This document shows, in pieces, positions 9,714-21,960 of a DNA stretch of 64,000 nt. The notes beneath the pieces are model-generated. The model saw only the letters and a list, made by a program, of their open reading frames with translations, ran no database searches and had not been told where the DNA came from. The translations under genes and the position numbers were made by a program. This DNA comes from Triplophysa rosa (taxonomy: Eukaryota > Chordata > Actinopteri > Cypriniformes > Nemacheilidae): positions 21,700,946 through 21,764,945 of the forward strand of contig NC_079891.1 of assembly GCF_024868665.1 (NCBI RefSeq). The letters run 5' to 3'. Each line of letters begins with the position of its first letter. Position 1 is the stretch's first letter.

Positions 9714-10702
9714 ATGGAAGTCTTGAGTGTGGGTTCCCTAAACATAAATGGTTTGAGGGATGGAAAAAAGAGGAACGTATTGTCAGAGTTTATAAAGATA
9801 AAGTATCTGTGTGTCGTTTTTTTGCAAGAGACCCACAGCAGTTTTAGTAATGAAATTGATTGTGGCTTGTGGTGGGAAGGGGAGAGAGTGCTTAGTCATG
9901 GGACAAAATTTAGTGCTGGTGTGGCTGTACTTTTCTCCCCTGCTCTTAAAGTTAAAATTTTAATGAAAACTGAAATAGAACCAGGGAGACTGGTAGCTGT
10001 TAGAGCTGAAATCAATCAACTGTCTTTCTTGTTTGTTTATATCTATGCTCCTAATATTGGAGCAGACCGATTACAACTTTTTGCAAAGGTGGAGAAATGT
10101 TTAAAGAAGCAGCACAATGGAGATTCTATTATAGTTGGAGGTGATTGGAACTGCACTTTAGATTTCACATGTGATAGGAATGGTGAAGAACCTCACATGC
10201 AGTCAGCTTCTTGTCTAGCCAGTGTTATAAAAAATCTAAAGTTTTCAGATGTGTGGAGCCATCAACACAGCAGTACACTTGGGTGAAATTTAGTAATAGA
10301 AGTGTTTCTGGAGCACGGTTGGACAGATTCTATACATCACACAATATGAAAAATAGGGTGGTGCACACAGCTATCATCCCTACATCTTTTTCTGACCACA
10401 AATCCATCACAGTGAAGTGTACATTGATGAAAAGGACTCATGAGAGTTACTACTGGCATTTCAATAACAAATTATTGGAAGATACAAATTTCTGTGAGAG
10501 CTTTAAGTCTTTCTGGGAAACTTGGAAGAGCGAAAAGTGTCTGTATGAAAGTGTTACCCAATGGTGGGAAATTGGTAAAGTGCATAAAAGAACATTCTGT
10601 CAACAATATGCAAATCATTCCTCCTTTGTTTTAAAAAAGACATTAGAGTTGCTTGAAAAAGAAATAAATGACATTGAGAAGAGTCCGTCAGCGATGCTGT
10701 AA
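9714..10702 (+). pseudogene. LINE ORF2, APE-type endonuclease domain
   Basis: It starts MEVLSVGSLNINGLRDGKKR. The expected APE-endonuclease landmarks appear in order: the SLNIN asparagine, FLQETHS with the catalytic glutamate, IVGGDWNCTLDF with the D-x-N pair, ARLDRFY and SFSDHKSI with the final S-D-H. A single frameshift near 10270-10285 breaks the protein between GGDWN and ARLDR. The remainder continues as YYWHFNNKLLEDTNFCESFK. The enzyme would nick chromosomal DNA to prime reverse transcription. Downstream, the RT palm is not found. Confidence 0.85.
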
Positions 10703-11940
10703 ATCTACAAGAACTGTGGACTGAGAGAAAGAATCAGCTGAGCTATGTTTTAAACGAGAAAGTTAAAGGTGCTTTCATCAGGAGTCGCTTTTTAACACTA
10801 AAAGACATGGACGGTCCGACATCTTTTTTCTTCCATCTGGAGCAAAAAGTGGGACAAGAAAAGCAGATGTACTTTTTGAAAGACAATGGTGGTCAAAACA
10901 CTTCAGATCCGGTGGTGATGCGCAGACTTGCTGAGGGAAGAACCATTGTTTTTTAACCCCTCATTGGACTTGGATATTTGTAAATCAGATTCCCTCAGAG
11001 AAGCCTTGTGGTCTGGAAGGATCACCAAAGTTGTACATTTAATCTCTGAGGGTGGATGGATATCCGCTGAGGCCTTAGCCTTAAAACTGGGCATGAGGTC
11101 AGTTCGAGTGGCAGAGAGACTGTTAACTCAAATAAGGGATTTCTTACCAGGGGATTATAGACTATCTTTAGAGGCATCGGAGGTGGATACTACTGCTTTT
11201 CCAGAACTGGCTCTTTCAGCTGATACGGGAGAATGGCAGGAAATGGAGGGTGGACTGCTCTCTTTCACAACACCTCAGCTAGGCTTTTTTGGTGATACGG
11301 GAAAGAAGGCTCAAAGTGACTTATTTTCAAATGCTTGAAAACCTGAGGGAGTCCAAGTGGCAGGACATTTTTAGCTCAGGTGGTTCCCCTAAAGGTTGCT
11401 GGAGGACCCTGTACAAACCTCACATTGAGAAAAGGTCTGGAGACCTTCAGTGGAGGGTAGTGCATGGTATAATAGCTACATCTTGATCCACAGATAGGGG
11501 AGGGGTGCCCTTTTTGTGGGTCGCAAGAGACAGGGTTTTACCTTTTTCTTAATTGTTTAAGACTGCAGTTTTTTTTGCTTCACATGGAAGGATACTGTCA
11601 AATGCTGGGGGAGGTTTTTACGCCTATCCTTTTCTTTTACGCACCTAAATACAGAAGAACCAGGATGCTAGCTCATGTTTTACTTAATTTTATATTTGGG
11701 CAAGCAAAATTAGCAATTTGGTTGTCACGTAAAATGAAACTATGGGGCTCAGGATTAATAGATGTTGTTTTGGTTTTTAGGGGATTGTTAAAATCCCGCA
11801 TTAACATAGAGTACGCTTTTTACAAGTCCGTTGATGACTTGGACAGTTTTAGATTCAAATGGTGTAGAAACCAATGCATTTGTGAAATTGATTATTTATT
11901 ATTGATTATTTTTTGTCTGAGAGTTCAATGTTTGTAAAAC
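10703..11940 (+). pseudogene. LINE ORF2 relics, RT core missing
   Basis: Several frames hold family residues: FIRSRFLTLKDMDGPTSFFF (10770s), then EGGWISAEALALKLGMRSVR (10928-11338), then KGCWRTLYKPHIEKRSGDLQW (11289-11486). Blocks expected between them, including the YADD palm motif, are absent, so about 1 kb of RT-coding sequence has been deleted. Late text around 11575-11940 still codes in pieces but is shifted. Not functional. Confidence 0.65.
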
Positions 11941-12199
11941 TGCTCTTCCTGATGTGTGGCCAACTATTTTAGTTCTTCTTTTTCTTTTAATATTTAATTA
12001 ATGTTTATGTAAATGTGACTGTAAATAAAAGAGATGTAAAAGTCGAAGTCTCTCTCTCTCTCTCTCTCTCCTTCAAATATAATTGCTCATTCACAAGGAA
12101 GTGCTAGCGATCACACAGTGGTGTTTGGGAAGTGGGTGATTAGCAGATGCACTCTTCAAACCCTATTAACTGTTTGTTTCTGGCCACCTGCTTCTTAAA

Positions 12200-13349
12200 G
12201 AAGCCGTGGGTGCCTCGGGGCTCAGTGCTTGGACCGTTGCTCCTTTCCATATACATGATATCCCTAGGTTCTGTCATTCGGAAACATGGCTTTTCCTATC
12301 ACTGCTATTAGGATGATACACAACTCCACTCCATTTCAGCCTGTCGATCTGACTGTTTCTGCATGCATTTCAGCATGCCTTTGTGACATTTCACTGTGGA
12401 TGAAGGACCATCACCTGCAGCTGAACCTTGCAAAAACAGAACTGCTTGTAATCCCGGCCGACCCAAAGACTCATCACAACCTCTCCATTCAACTAGGCTC
12501 ATCAACCATCACACCTTCCAGAACGGCCAAAAACCTGGGAGTGGTAATCGATGATCAGCTAAATTTACCGGATCATGTTACCAGCACCACCCGGTCCTGT
12601 AGATTCCTCTACAACATTAGGAAAATTTGACCTTTCTTGTCCGAGCATGCCACGCAAGTCCTAGTCTAGGATATTGTCCAGACTGGACTATTGCAATGCG
12701 CTACTGGCTGGACTCCCAGCTTGCACAACCAAACCTCTACAAATGATCAGAATGCAGCAGCAAGAGTGGTCTTCAATGAACCGAAGAGAGCACAAGTCAC
12801 TCTTCTCTTCATTAAGTTACATTGACTCCCTATAGTCGCCCGAATCAAATTCAAAGCCCTGCTCTTGACCTACAAGACCACCACTGGTTCGGCACCCCCA
12901 TATCTTCACTCGCTAATACAGACTTATGGACTTATCCAAGTCCACAGACTTATCTCTACGCTCTGCAAACGAACGCGTCTTGTAATGCCATCCCAAAAAG
13001 AGAAAAGATCACTCTCATGTACCTTCTTTGGATCTGTTCCACATTTGTGGAATGATCTACCTGCTGCTACAAGATCAGCAGATTCTGTAGCCATCTTTAA
13101 GAATCGGCTGAAAACACATCTCTTCCGTCAACACCTGACCGATTAGTTCTGGCTTCTGTTTCTTTTCTATTCTTTCTATCCTTAAAAAAATCCTTTGCTT
13201 TGTATACTGCGGTAGGCTATATGAGACCATTTTTAACTGCACTTATGCTTTTTGTTGTCCTTATGTTGTTTCAATTGCTTCTATTGTTTACCTCATTTGA
13301 AAGTCGCTTTGGATAAAAGTGTCTGCTAAATGACTAAATGTAAATGTAA
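12200..13349 (+). mobile_element. L2-clade LINE, 3' fragment
   Basis: The fragment begins within the RT palm at [15 protein letters not shown] (about 12208). It runs through LDYCNALLAGLP and ends with SADSVAIFKNRLKTHLFRQH (stop at 13144). The 3' end GTCGCTTTGGATAAAAGTGT followed by CTAAATGACTAAATGTAAATG is the standard fish L2 terminus. The palm motif Y-A-D-D reads Y-stop-D-D: TAG at 12309-12311. Frameshifts occur near 12320 and 12650. It is 5' truncated and dead. Confidence 0.9.
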
Positions 13350-13370
13350 AGACATCTCCAAACATGAAGA

Positions 13371-13718
13371 ACATCTTTATTTACTCACCCTCGAGTTGTT
13401 CCAAATCTGTTTAAATGTCTTTGTTCTGATGAACAGAGTGAAAAATATTTGAAAGAATGCTTTTAACCAAATAGGTATTGGCCGCCATTGACTACCATAG
13501 TAGGAAAAAGAAGATATTTTGGAGAATGTAGTTCTGGGGCACTTTTGACTACCTTTGCCAAGTCAGAGCAGAGGTGACCAAGAACTGTTTGGTTACAAGC
13601 ATTCTTCCAAATATCTTTCTCTGTGTTCATCAGAGCAGTGACATTTATACAGATTTGGAACAACTCGAGGGTGAGAAATTGATGACATAATTTTTATTTT
13701 TGGGTGAACTGTTCCTTA
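13371..13718. mobile_element. Angel-like palindromic MITE
   Basis: It starts near TTTACTCACCCTCGAGTTGT and ends near TTTTTGGGTGAACTGTTCCTT. The two halves are imperfect reverse complements, with the inner words CAAGCATTCTTCCAAATATC and ATTGACTACCATAGTAGG. This family is very abundant in zebrafish and carps. Family name from memory of the Angel elements. Confidence 0.8.
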
Positions 13719-14392
13719 TAACAATAGACATATAAGACTGAGAATATATACAGTAGCGATATAAAGGTATTTTTGAGGTCATTTGACTGCAGACTTTGTT
13801 AGCCTGTCAAATGTTAGCTCTAAACACAATTCCAACAAAGTGACGGCCAAACGTCAACTTAAGTATTTCACAGTGAAAGTCACCATAAGATCCAGAGATG
13901 TGCATCTGGACTGCAAACGAGAAGAGAGTCCAGCAGCTTTTTTCAATGTTCTTAAAATTAAGATGTAAATACATCTGCACCTCATATGCGACTCACAGCT
14001 GAAGCAACACAACAGGAACCATGCTGTAATTCACTTTAAACACACTTTCTATATCAAACGCAAATTAAAATGACAAGTTTTCTTACTCTGTGAAATATTT
14101 GGAAATCTCGTCGCAAAAGCTTGCGGGCAGGGGGCTCATTACCATATAAATGTGTTCCGCTGCTCTTGTTTCATTTGAAAGATGTGTTTGCTACAGGTTG
14201 AGGAGCTGTGACATCTTTGCAGAACTTGCGAGGTTTTGCTCGACCCTTCGAGCAAATGGAAAACCCAGACTTGTCTGTAAATACAAGGAGTCCAAACAAG
14301 CGGACAGCATCTGTCAGCGTCTTGTCTGTTTTTCCAGGTGCTTTTTCTTTGTCATTGCCATTATTCTTTCTTCTGTCCCTTCTTTCTATCAG
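13719..14392. other. Intron, no gene seen
   Basis: AT-rich sequence upstream of a PH-domain exon. It ends with a good polypyrimidine tract (TTCTTTCTTCTGTCCCTTCT) and CAG at 14390-14392. An upstream coding exon must exist, because 14393 enters in phase 2, but I found no candidate in this window. Confidence 0.5.
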
Positions 14393-14514
14393 ATATGAGT
14401 GGACCTCCAGGTCACTGGATGTCATGTGGTCACCCGTGTGCTGAACATGCTGTGTGGAACCCCAAGTTCTGTGTGGTCACTGACTATCAGATGCTGCTGC
14501 TGGATAAGGAAGAG
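14393..14514 (+). CDS. dab2ip: dab2ip, exon for start of the PH domain
   Basis: The exon is 122 nt: two bases to finish an upstream codon, then 40 codons, with donor AG|GTATTA. It encodes SGPPGHWMSCGHPCAEHAV followed by WNPKFCVVTDYQMLLLDKEE. The SynGAP family has the same place filled by [20 protein letters not shown] (SYNGAP1) and a GPP...LSCGQSPY block (RASAL2), the first strands of the PH domain. DAB2IP is a Ras GTPase-activating scaffold acting at the membrane and in TNF/ASK1 signalling. The exon ends in phase 0 and joins 16523. An upstream exon is required but not seen. The ATG at 14395 is probably internal. Confidence 0.85.
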
Positions 14515-16522
14515 GTATTAAACACAAAAACACACGGTTCACGAAAGAAAGAACGAACGCAAGAAAGAAAGAATTATTAATTTATTGTTCAAGTATGCAT
14601 GCTTGCAAGCGCATGGGAGCATATAGCATGTTAGCAGCATGTACTGTGGTTTGTCATTGTGACATGTGCAGAAGTGTGGAACATCAGCAGGTTCTTTAAA
14701 GTCCCTGAGCTCACGCTTTGCCGTGGCAGCCAAGGTGCCTGGCAGTGACTTACAGGGACAATCAATAAATGGCCCCTACTTGCTAAGGATTCATGTTGTA
14801 TGGTGTGGTCGATATAGAGTTTTCTGCTCCCTCATAGCTCACGGATGTCAAAGCTTGTGTTATCCGCCAGAGAGCAGCTCTAAAATACGTCTCCTCTCCT
14901 CCATTACTGAGCACAGAGTGTTGAATGGCTTTCTGCTAAAGAAAAGACTGTTTCTCTCTGTGAAAATGAATCTGCATACACACATGCAGTATACATAAGT
15001 ACATATACTGTATATGTGTGTGTGCATGTTTTAAGATAAAAAATGACATACAACATGTGACATACAAAATGACATACAACATGTTTAGCGTGTGTAAACC
15101 CAGCTAAAAAAGTAGGCTAATATATTTGTGATTAACTGTCGTCTACATTCCTATGTAAAGTATATTCAGTAAAAAATATATAATCTTGATATGTTTAGTA
15201 TTAACTGAATTAGACCATGTCATTGTGAAACGTTGATGCGTATATCTCAGAATGAAATTTTGAGACTCAGACGTTTAGCCTGGTTTTCACATACATAGTC
15301 ATATTTATGCAGCATAAATGTAAAAATGCATTTTTGTACTTATTATTTTAAGTACAGTGAAGTCCTTACATGAACCTGTAACTACTGTAGTTATTTGTAA
15401 TCCCCAAATAACACACGGTTATCTTTATATGATGTTAAAAATCTCAAGCTGTTATCTAAAGTTTGGATGGTAATGGAAATTACAGGGACATTGAATCTGT
15501 CTCATTTGATAGCTCTACAGAATAAAAATGTTTTCTTCAGATATCATTTTTTATAAGATTTATACATCAGCAAATGCACATTTGATCAAATGAATAAAAA
15601 TGATGTTTTATCCACAAATGTATCTTTCTTGACATTTACATTTTTAGACTGCAACACAAAGGCCTATATGTACTTACAAAAATTGTACCTAATTTTGGAA
15701 TAGAACAGCCATTTACGTCAAAAATGTTTTTTTCTTTAACTGACTTTACTCTACAAAAAGTTTTTTCATATAAAATAGTTCCTGGTTGTAATTTTTGTGA
15801 TGATAAATATCACTGTTGAAAATACACGTTATATTGGTCTGTACTGTCAGGAATCCAGATTGTTATGGCTGAAATTTTTTCTAGAGGGCAAATTCATGGT
15901 TGGCCATGAAAAGAGAGACGCACAGTAGCACACACATTTGATAAGTTATGAGTGCTGAATGTGTGCTGGACTCTGGGGAAACAGGATTCTGGAAAGATAA
16001 GCAAGGTTGTAGACAGTTAGCTGCCCAGCTGCTTCTTTACTATGTGATAATATTAAAAAAGCTTTATTGGTGTGACAATATATACAGTATACATAAATAT
16101 AAAAAAAATTAACACTCATAGTCACAAACAATGCCAACTGGTAGACAAAACTTCTGTTGTTTTTATATGCGAATGATTTAAATGACTATAGAATAATGGG
16201 CGAATGACAAAACAGAAAATTTTAAGAATTTTTAATAATATTTATATATGGTATTTACAAAAAAGGACATTCCTAATGTTTCCCAATAGATACAGTAAGT
16301 ACAGACACGCATATAAACACATTCAATACGTAATTCAAGTAAATGGAAGACAGTAATTAATTCTATCCATCTGGGTGCTTGTATTTAATTGAATTCTTCA
16401 TATATCGCTGCCTCTAATTGTCTTTCTGTCTTCCATTCGGATTAAATGTATTAAACATGAGATGAGAAGGGAGCCAAAAGTACAAATCAATGCTGTCTAT
16501 CTTCTTCATGTGTCCACTCCAG
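14515..16522 (+). other. dab2ip intron, no other gene seen
   Basis: Starts GTATTA and ends TCCACTCCAG. AT-rich. It contains GTGTGTGTGC near 15020 and an 18-bp near-repeat CAAAATGACATACAACATGT around 15050-15080. No exon or full transposon was recognised. Confidence 0.6.
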
Positions 16523-16649
16523 ATCCACCCTCTGTTCCTGCAGGAGAAGAGAACTGACACCTGCCGATCCAGACTGCTCCGCCGCACCATCAGCGTTCCC
16601 GTGGAGACGCAGTTTCCTGAGTTTCAATGCCACCTGTCAGTGGACAACT
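16523..16649 (+). CDS. dab2ip: dab2ip, second PH-region exon
   Basis: The exon is 127 nt, entering in phase 0 and leaving in phase 1 at AAC T|GTGAGT. It encodes [19 protein letters not shown] then [20 protein letters not shown] and VDN. SYNGAP1 has IHPLLIRDRRSESSRNKLL and RRTVSVPVE at the same place, and RASAL2 has RRTVSVPSEGQFPEY, so the identity is secure at family level. The phase fits exon 57926-58041, which starts with two bases completing a codon. The block lies between the first PH strands and the serine/proline linker. Confidence 0.88.
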
Positions 16650-18067
16650 GTGAGTGTCTGCTGTATTCCTGCAGTACTTTATAAAGCGACAGGAGCTCAT
16701 TACAAATCATGAGAAGAGCTTTATGCTTGTTGTATTTATTTTTATTATTATGAATAGTTGACTAACTTAATTGTGCAATCTGCTGGCCTCCAGTAATGAT
16801 TTACAGTGTAATGAAGATTCACTCTTGCTGAATCATACTCAGTCATTACCTGTCATTTTTATTGTGGTCAGCAGAGGGCGGTATTAACTGCAGTTTTTCG
16901 GTCCTTATGAAGAGAAGATTTTAAAGCAGAATGTTTAGAAAGCAAATTGTGACACTCTGAATTCCCTTTAAAACGGAGTTATTTATTGGTCTGCAATAAA
17001 TTCTTGTTGGCATTAGAAAAGAGACAGCAGTTTGATACATTAAACAGGTTAGTGGTGTGTTATCAGGTGTAGCAGTTGTTATCGTTGAATGACGCAACTG
17101 ACCAATCAGAATGAAGTTTTCAAGAGCATTGTGAAATAAGCATAATCACTCCTTAAACATAATAGAGTTTGTAATATACTAATGCCAGTGGAATGTAACA
17201 CCCAAGCTGTTACTTAAATATGGAAATAGTGAAAAGCTGAAGTTAGCTGTGTGGTTAAACTTTAGTTTACAGACATGCTTAAAGACTGGCGGTATATGAC
17301 TACTGATTTCATCACATCACGATAAATGCAAATTGTGCACCCTGAAATTCTCTGAAGTTGGAAGTCTCGCAAATAAACACAAACACCGACAAGAAATATG
17401 CAGAAACTTTAGTAGTTTTTTTCTCAGACTCAGTTAAAAACATCAGACTTGATATTAATAGTGTTGTGCTGGCTATATCATTTTTTAACTTTTCTAACAC
17501 TTTTTTTGTACCATGCAGATAGATAAAAGAGTAACTGAACTAATTCTCCCAGCTCCTGATCAAATCTCATTTAGATCCTTCCTTGTTTTACATCAGAGGG
17601 AACGAGAAAGCAAAACGGTCTTTACTACCCCTCTATTCGATGGGACTTTTTTCTGAGTAGAAAAAAAACTTTCTGAGCTACTCTACAAAAATAAAATGCA
17701 TGCAGTAAAAATAAATGTATTAAATTGTGACTGATGAACAGCAGCCCATTTAATGTTCATAATATGGGCTAATATTGCAGTATGGAGCTCTAGCTACTCT
17801 ATGCCAAATCCCACTTAAATTTCAGTAAAGATCTGAGTTAATGTCATTGTCAACGCATGATTTATTATAAATGCCACTGCGTCTTTAAGAACTGAGAAGT
17901 AGGAGCAGAAGAGAGAATGGGACTTAGTGGAATAGGTGATCAACATTCACATCGCATTCCTCCATTCTCTCTCTCCCGCTCTGTCTCTTTCCCGCTGTTT
18001 CTCTTTCTCAAACAAACATAGAACAACAGTTGGGGCACAGTTTGGTCCTCCACACTCAGAGTGAAGG

Positions 18068-18072
<5 letters not shown>
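16650..18072 (+). other. dab2ip intron, no other gene seen
   Basis: Starts GTGAGTGTC. AT-rich unique sequence. No MITE or exon recognised. It ends in pyrimidine-rich sequence leading into a CT microsatellite. Confidence 0.55.

Positions 18073-18120
<48 letters not shown>
18073..18120. repeat. (CT)n microsatellite
   Basis: About 24 uninterrupted CT units, lying about 57 bp upstream of the candidate first coding exon at 18177. CT/GA tracts of this kind are common near promoters and may bind GAGA-like factors; the latter is inference. Confidence 0.97.
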
Positions 18121-18122
<2 letters not shown>

Positions 18123-18176
18123 CTGTTTTCGGCACTGTTTTCAGTTGTTGGACTGCAGTTCAGCATCTGTGAGGTT

Positions 18177-18216
18177 ATGGAGTCTGTGACAAGCCCTGAA
18201 TCGGAGGGTCATTCTG
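18177..18216 (+). CDS. dab2ip: Possible alternative first coding exon of dab2ip
   Basis: ATG at 18177 opens 13 codons, MESVTSPESEGHS, and ends in phase 1 at T CTG|GTAAGT, a strong donor. Joined to 57926-58041 it gives ...EGHSDSPPERTGRR in frame. Human DAB2IP has a short-start form (MEPDSL...) joining the same exon. That supports, but does not prove, this assignment. The ATG context is GGTTATGG. The upstream 60 nt and the CT tract would be 5' leader or promoter. Without transcript evidence it may be a chance frame. Confidence 0.5.
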
Positions 18217-20473
18217 GTAAGTTTTTACTCGCAGAAAGTCCTTTCATTGGCTGTCCAATGCATATTGAGAACAAAAAAAGCGCTTTAATTTGCAAGATTA
18301 AGTCAGATTGAGGTTTAACATATTGGAATAAGAGCATAGATATTTTACATATACAGTATATTATCTGAGCGTTTTGTGTTTGTGTTTTGTCACTTGATCA
18401 ATTAATTTGTTAAGGTTTGCTATAGGTTTGGCACTAAATAGGAAGTAAGGAAATCACAACCTGCTGAATTGTACTGTATGTTTTGCTTGCTTTGCGAGTG
18501 GTTTTATTTTATTCATAATAGAGACATTATCACACTGCTCTTTTGTGTTCTGTGTAGCTGTTTGTGGACTAAGACCTTTTGATCAGAATAAGTTAGTCAA
18601 ATGAGTACAAATAGACTAGCTAAGTTGCAGGTATTTATCTGGTTTTATAATGATCCTAATGTTGCCAAAACTTTGCATCTTTTTCTCTGTCTGTCCATGT
18701 CTAATAAGCTTGTTCTTATAGCTTCTGGTTTGATTTGATGCTTTTTATCTCACACTCTCTCACCTTTCCACTCCCGTATTTCAATCTTCTCTGAAAGAAC
18801 CATTATTTGAGTATGTTCCATTGTCTGTATGCAGAGAGTGTGGTGCAGAACTGCTGGTTTACAGAGAGGAACATTTGCGCTTTTGTCTGGAAGAATGTGG
18901 TTAGCTGAATGAGTCAAGCACTAAAATATTTTAGAAATGGGACGTTCAAGGTCCAACTGGGCTGGTACACTGGACAAAGAGAGATATAGAAAGATTACAA
19001 AGGGAGACTGCAGATAGAGTGGTAATAACATGCATGCATATGAATACAGACAGAAAGAACAAGTCTTACACGCCAAAGGAATTCATCACACAGTAGTTGA
19101 GCTTAACATACACACAGGCCAAACTTCAAAATATCCCAAAATATAGCCTCAAATGACACAGTAGAACGGTCCTCCCCTGGTGGAGTATGCCCTCCTATAA
19201 TTTCGTCCTCTGCCATGGAAACGCATTACTACAAATGTGCACGCTGTTGAAAAAATGAATAAGTTAAAATACTTAAATATTACATAAAACATTTTTGTTA
19301 ATCAAACCCAAACAACCGTTGTAATGCAATTGATGTTCATTTAAAGCCTTTAAACCTTTATTGCTAGACACATTCATAGAACTTCATGAGGCAGCCATAA
19401 ACAGTATGTATTGCAAATAGTATTTGAATGTTTCATTTTTATTTTAAAAGAGGGAATTAAAAGCTTCAGGATTAGATAAAGAGCCAAAACCGTTCATATC
19501 TGTGTACAATCGAAAGCAATTATGGAAGTTAATGTAAGAAGCATTTCATACTGTGGAGTCTTGCTTATATCTTCTGTCATCTACTGCAGGTAAAGTGGAG
19601 AACCACATCTGATATAGAGGATATGATTGTAAGAGAATGTAATTACAGATAAGAGAGTGAGCAGAAAGACTGATGAAAAACATAAACATCATTTAAATAC
19701 TTGTCTCCTCTGCCACCCAAGGACATCTAATCATGTCTCTGTTATTTAACATATACATGTAAGCAGGGTGCTAATTCTATGCTTTTAAAGTCTCATTACT
19801 TATCTACAGGAACTTGTTTATACTGCATTCTTAATCCCCTTTGAGACCTATCGTACAGTATACACTATATATACTCAGATGTAGTACCAGTTAGCAATAG
19901 ACAAAATCCTATCCTGATCAAGTCACTGAAATGAAAGGACTTGCGTTTATTGCTATACAAAACAGAAGTGACAATAATGGCATATAACCTGCACTACATA
20001 AATCTGAATGAAAGTAGGTCTAATGTAGATCTTAAAAGTAGATCTTCTGACAGGTAATGTAGCTTACTAGACTAACTGTACAGTACGTTGTCAACAATTG
20101 TTAAGATTAATTCAAAATTCCATAGATGTGCATACAATCTTAAAAATAAGGGTGCTTAAACAGAAATAGATTGTAAAAGCAGCATGTATGTCTCTTCTAA
20201 TGTAAATTTGTCAGGTTTTGGGAGTTTGCTAGAATATAAATCAAAGAGTCAGAGTTTATAGACACAGATTCAAGGTGTTTTGGGAGATGAAAAAGGTCAT
20301 TTCTGGAGAGATCCCTGGCCCCTTATTGAGATGGAAATAGGTCTGGATGCTTTTCGTCCTACTTCACTTTTTCTTTCTGTTTGAGTGAAGAGGAGGTGAG
20401 AGAGGAAAGTGGAGCAGGAGAGGGGGAATTACTACAGTTTTTCACAAAGTGATAAACAAGAAAATCATTCTTA

Positions 20474-20479
<6 letters not shown>
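18217..20479 (+). other. dab2ip intron, no other gene seen
   Basis: AT-rich unique sequence without recognised exons or intact transposons. Frames here are short and lack family features. Confidence 0.55.

Positions 20480-20551
<72 letters not shown>
20480..20551. repeat. (TC)n microsatellite
   Basis: About 36 perfect TC units. The - strand frame through it, a run of Arg-Glu repeats, is an artefact of the repeat. Confidence 0.97.
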
Positions 20552-20552
<1 letters not shown>

Positions 20553-21960
20553 ATCCCATTCCTCTTTCTTTTTGACTCCCTTCTGGCCTGTGGGAGCTAC
20601 ATTCTGTCTGCTTTGACACCAGAGGTCTCTCTAATTATTAGACTAAAGTGTGTGTGTGTGTCTGGGTGTGTGGTAGTGTGCGAGCGCTTTCATCAAATTG
20701 AATATCTTGAGAAGAATGTCTTTATATTATCTTTTGTCTGTAGTTTTATCTTTAGGGTGTTTGTGCGTATGAGAGTTTTATGAGACTTCTCTACTCTGGA
20801 GTTCCGACGTCTCAAAGGGGGGCGTCGTCATGGAAACCCAAGAGAACAGATAAAGTTTGATGTTGAATTGTTCAGCTCTTGCTAGGGCCTTAATAAGCTC
20901 TGTTAAGACGCCCGGGGAAACATTGCCACCATCTGCTTGTCCAGCAGCAATGTCTTTATGTCTGTGCCAAGTCTGCGGGTACTTGAAACAAACTTTCAGA
21001 GTTATTTTTATGTGTCCATATGTCCATCATTATGCATCGATGCACGTGTATGTGTTCATCTGCACTGCCAAACGCTTTTGTATGTATATTATATATAAAA
21101 ATATACCTCAAAAATCTGTGTGAAACAAAAAATTTTGCGATGTTGCTTAGTAATAAGCTGATAGAGTGAGGGAGCGAGAGAGAGAGTGAAAGAGTGAGAA
21201 AAAAAGGTTTAATCAACACTTCTCTGCTTGAATGTGACAGTGCTATCACATTCCTCTTCAAAAACATATCTAATCTCAGTCTGGGCAACCTTCCATTTAT
21301 GCAAAGTAGCATTCATTTCTGAAGAATAAGAACTCCATGAAAGAATCAAATAGTGGATCAGATTGCTAAGATTATTGAAGCACCAAAATAATCAGTTCAT
21401 GTTTTAAATTAATGATTGCGCGAAGGACACTTCTTAAAACTATGAAACATCCAATATATCGGTTTAGAATAGTAATCATGGAGAATAAATAATAATTTGA
21501 GGATTTTTAAGATTTTTTGTAAGTTTTATGAAAGCATTGTTAAAATAAAAGAGCAGTAAAATCACTTTGGTAACACTTTATTTTACGGTGCCCTTGTTAC
21601 ACGTTACATGTATTTACTGTAGTATTTACTATGAATTATGCATAGTTACATGTAATTAACCCTGAACCAAACCCTAATCCTATAAGTACAAGTTTATTTT
21701 TATTATTCAGTACTTAAATGTATAATTACACTGTAACATGGGCACTGTAAAATAAAGTGTAACCATAACTTTTTATACTAATGATTTTTATACTAATGTG
21801 TTTCCTTTAAAAAACGCATAACTTTTGCTACAATGCCCCTGATAGCACACATACATCTCGGAGACGTCTATTTGATGTCTGCATTTACATCTTCAAAGCT
21901 TATTTTGTTATTGTTTGCTCATCTGCAGTACGACTCTGAGACGTTTCTGTCAGATGTCTT
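20552..21960 (+). other. dab2ip intron, no gene seen
   Basis: Contains a GT-rich patch at 20650-20680 and GA-rich sequence near 21165-21200. A fragment AACACTTTATTTTACGGTGC...GCACTGTAAAATAAAGTGTA (about 21570-21765) has near-inverted ends and is probably a small MITE. Confidence 0.5.
21570..21765. mobile_element. Small MITE with inverted ends
   Basis: Left end GGTAACACTTTATTTTACGG (21570 onward) pairs with right end CACTGTAAAATAAAGTGTAA near 21745-21765, interrupted by a few mismatches. Such ACACTTTATTTTA-ended elements are frequent in vertebrate introns. No coding content. Confidence 0.65.

Larger units (their letters stand above)
6290..12060 (+). mobile_element. Degraded Tx1/L1-like LINE with nested insertions
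   Basis: The order is 5' leader (about 6290-6480), ORF1 with a CCHC knuckle, endonuclease-bearing ORF2 at 9714, C-terminal relics to about 11940, then a tail with AATAAA-like sequence and a CT run at 12046-12070. Two later elements sit inside ORF1. Tx1-like fish LINEs carry an APE endonuclease and a reverse transcriptase in ORF2. Here the RT core is absent: sequence passes from the post-endonuclease linker (about 10880) straight to C-terminal blocks. The element cannot be autonomous. Confidence 0.8.

Noticed and set aside
17947..18135. Arg-Glu repeat protein frame
   Set aside because: It is the antisense translation of the CT microsatellite at 18073-18120; no real gene features.
20359..20619. 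Arg-Glu repeat protein frame
   Set aside because: Artefact of the TC microsatellite at 20480-20551.
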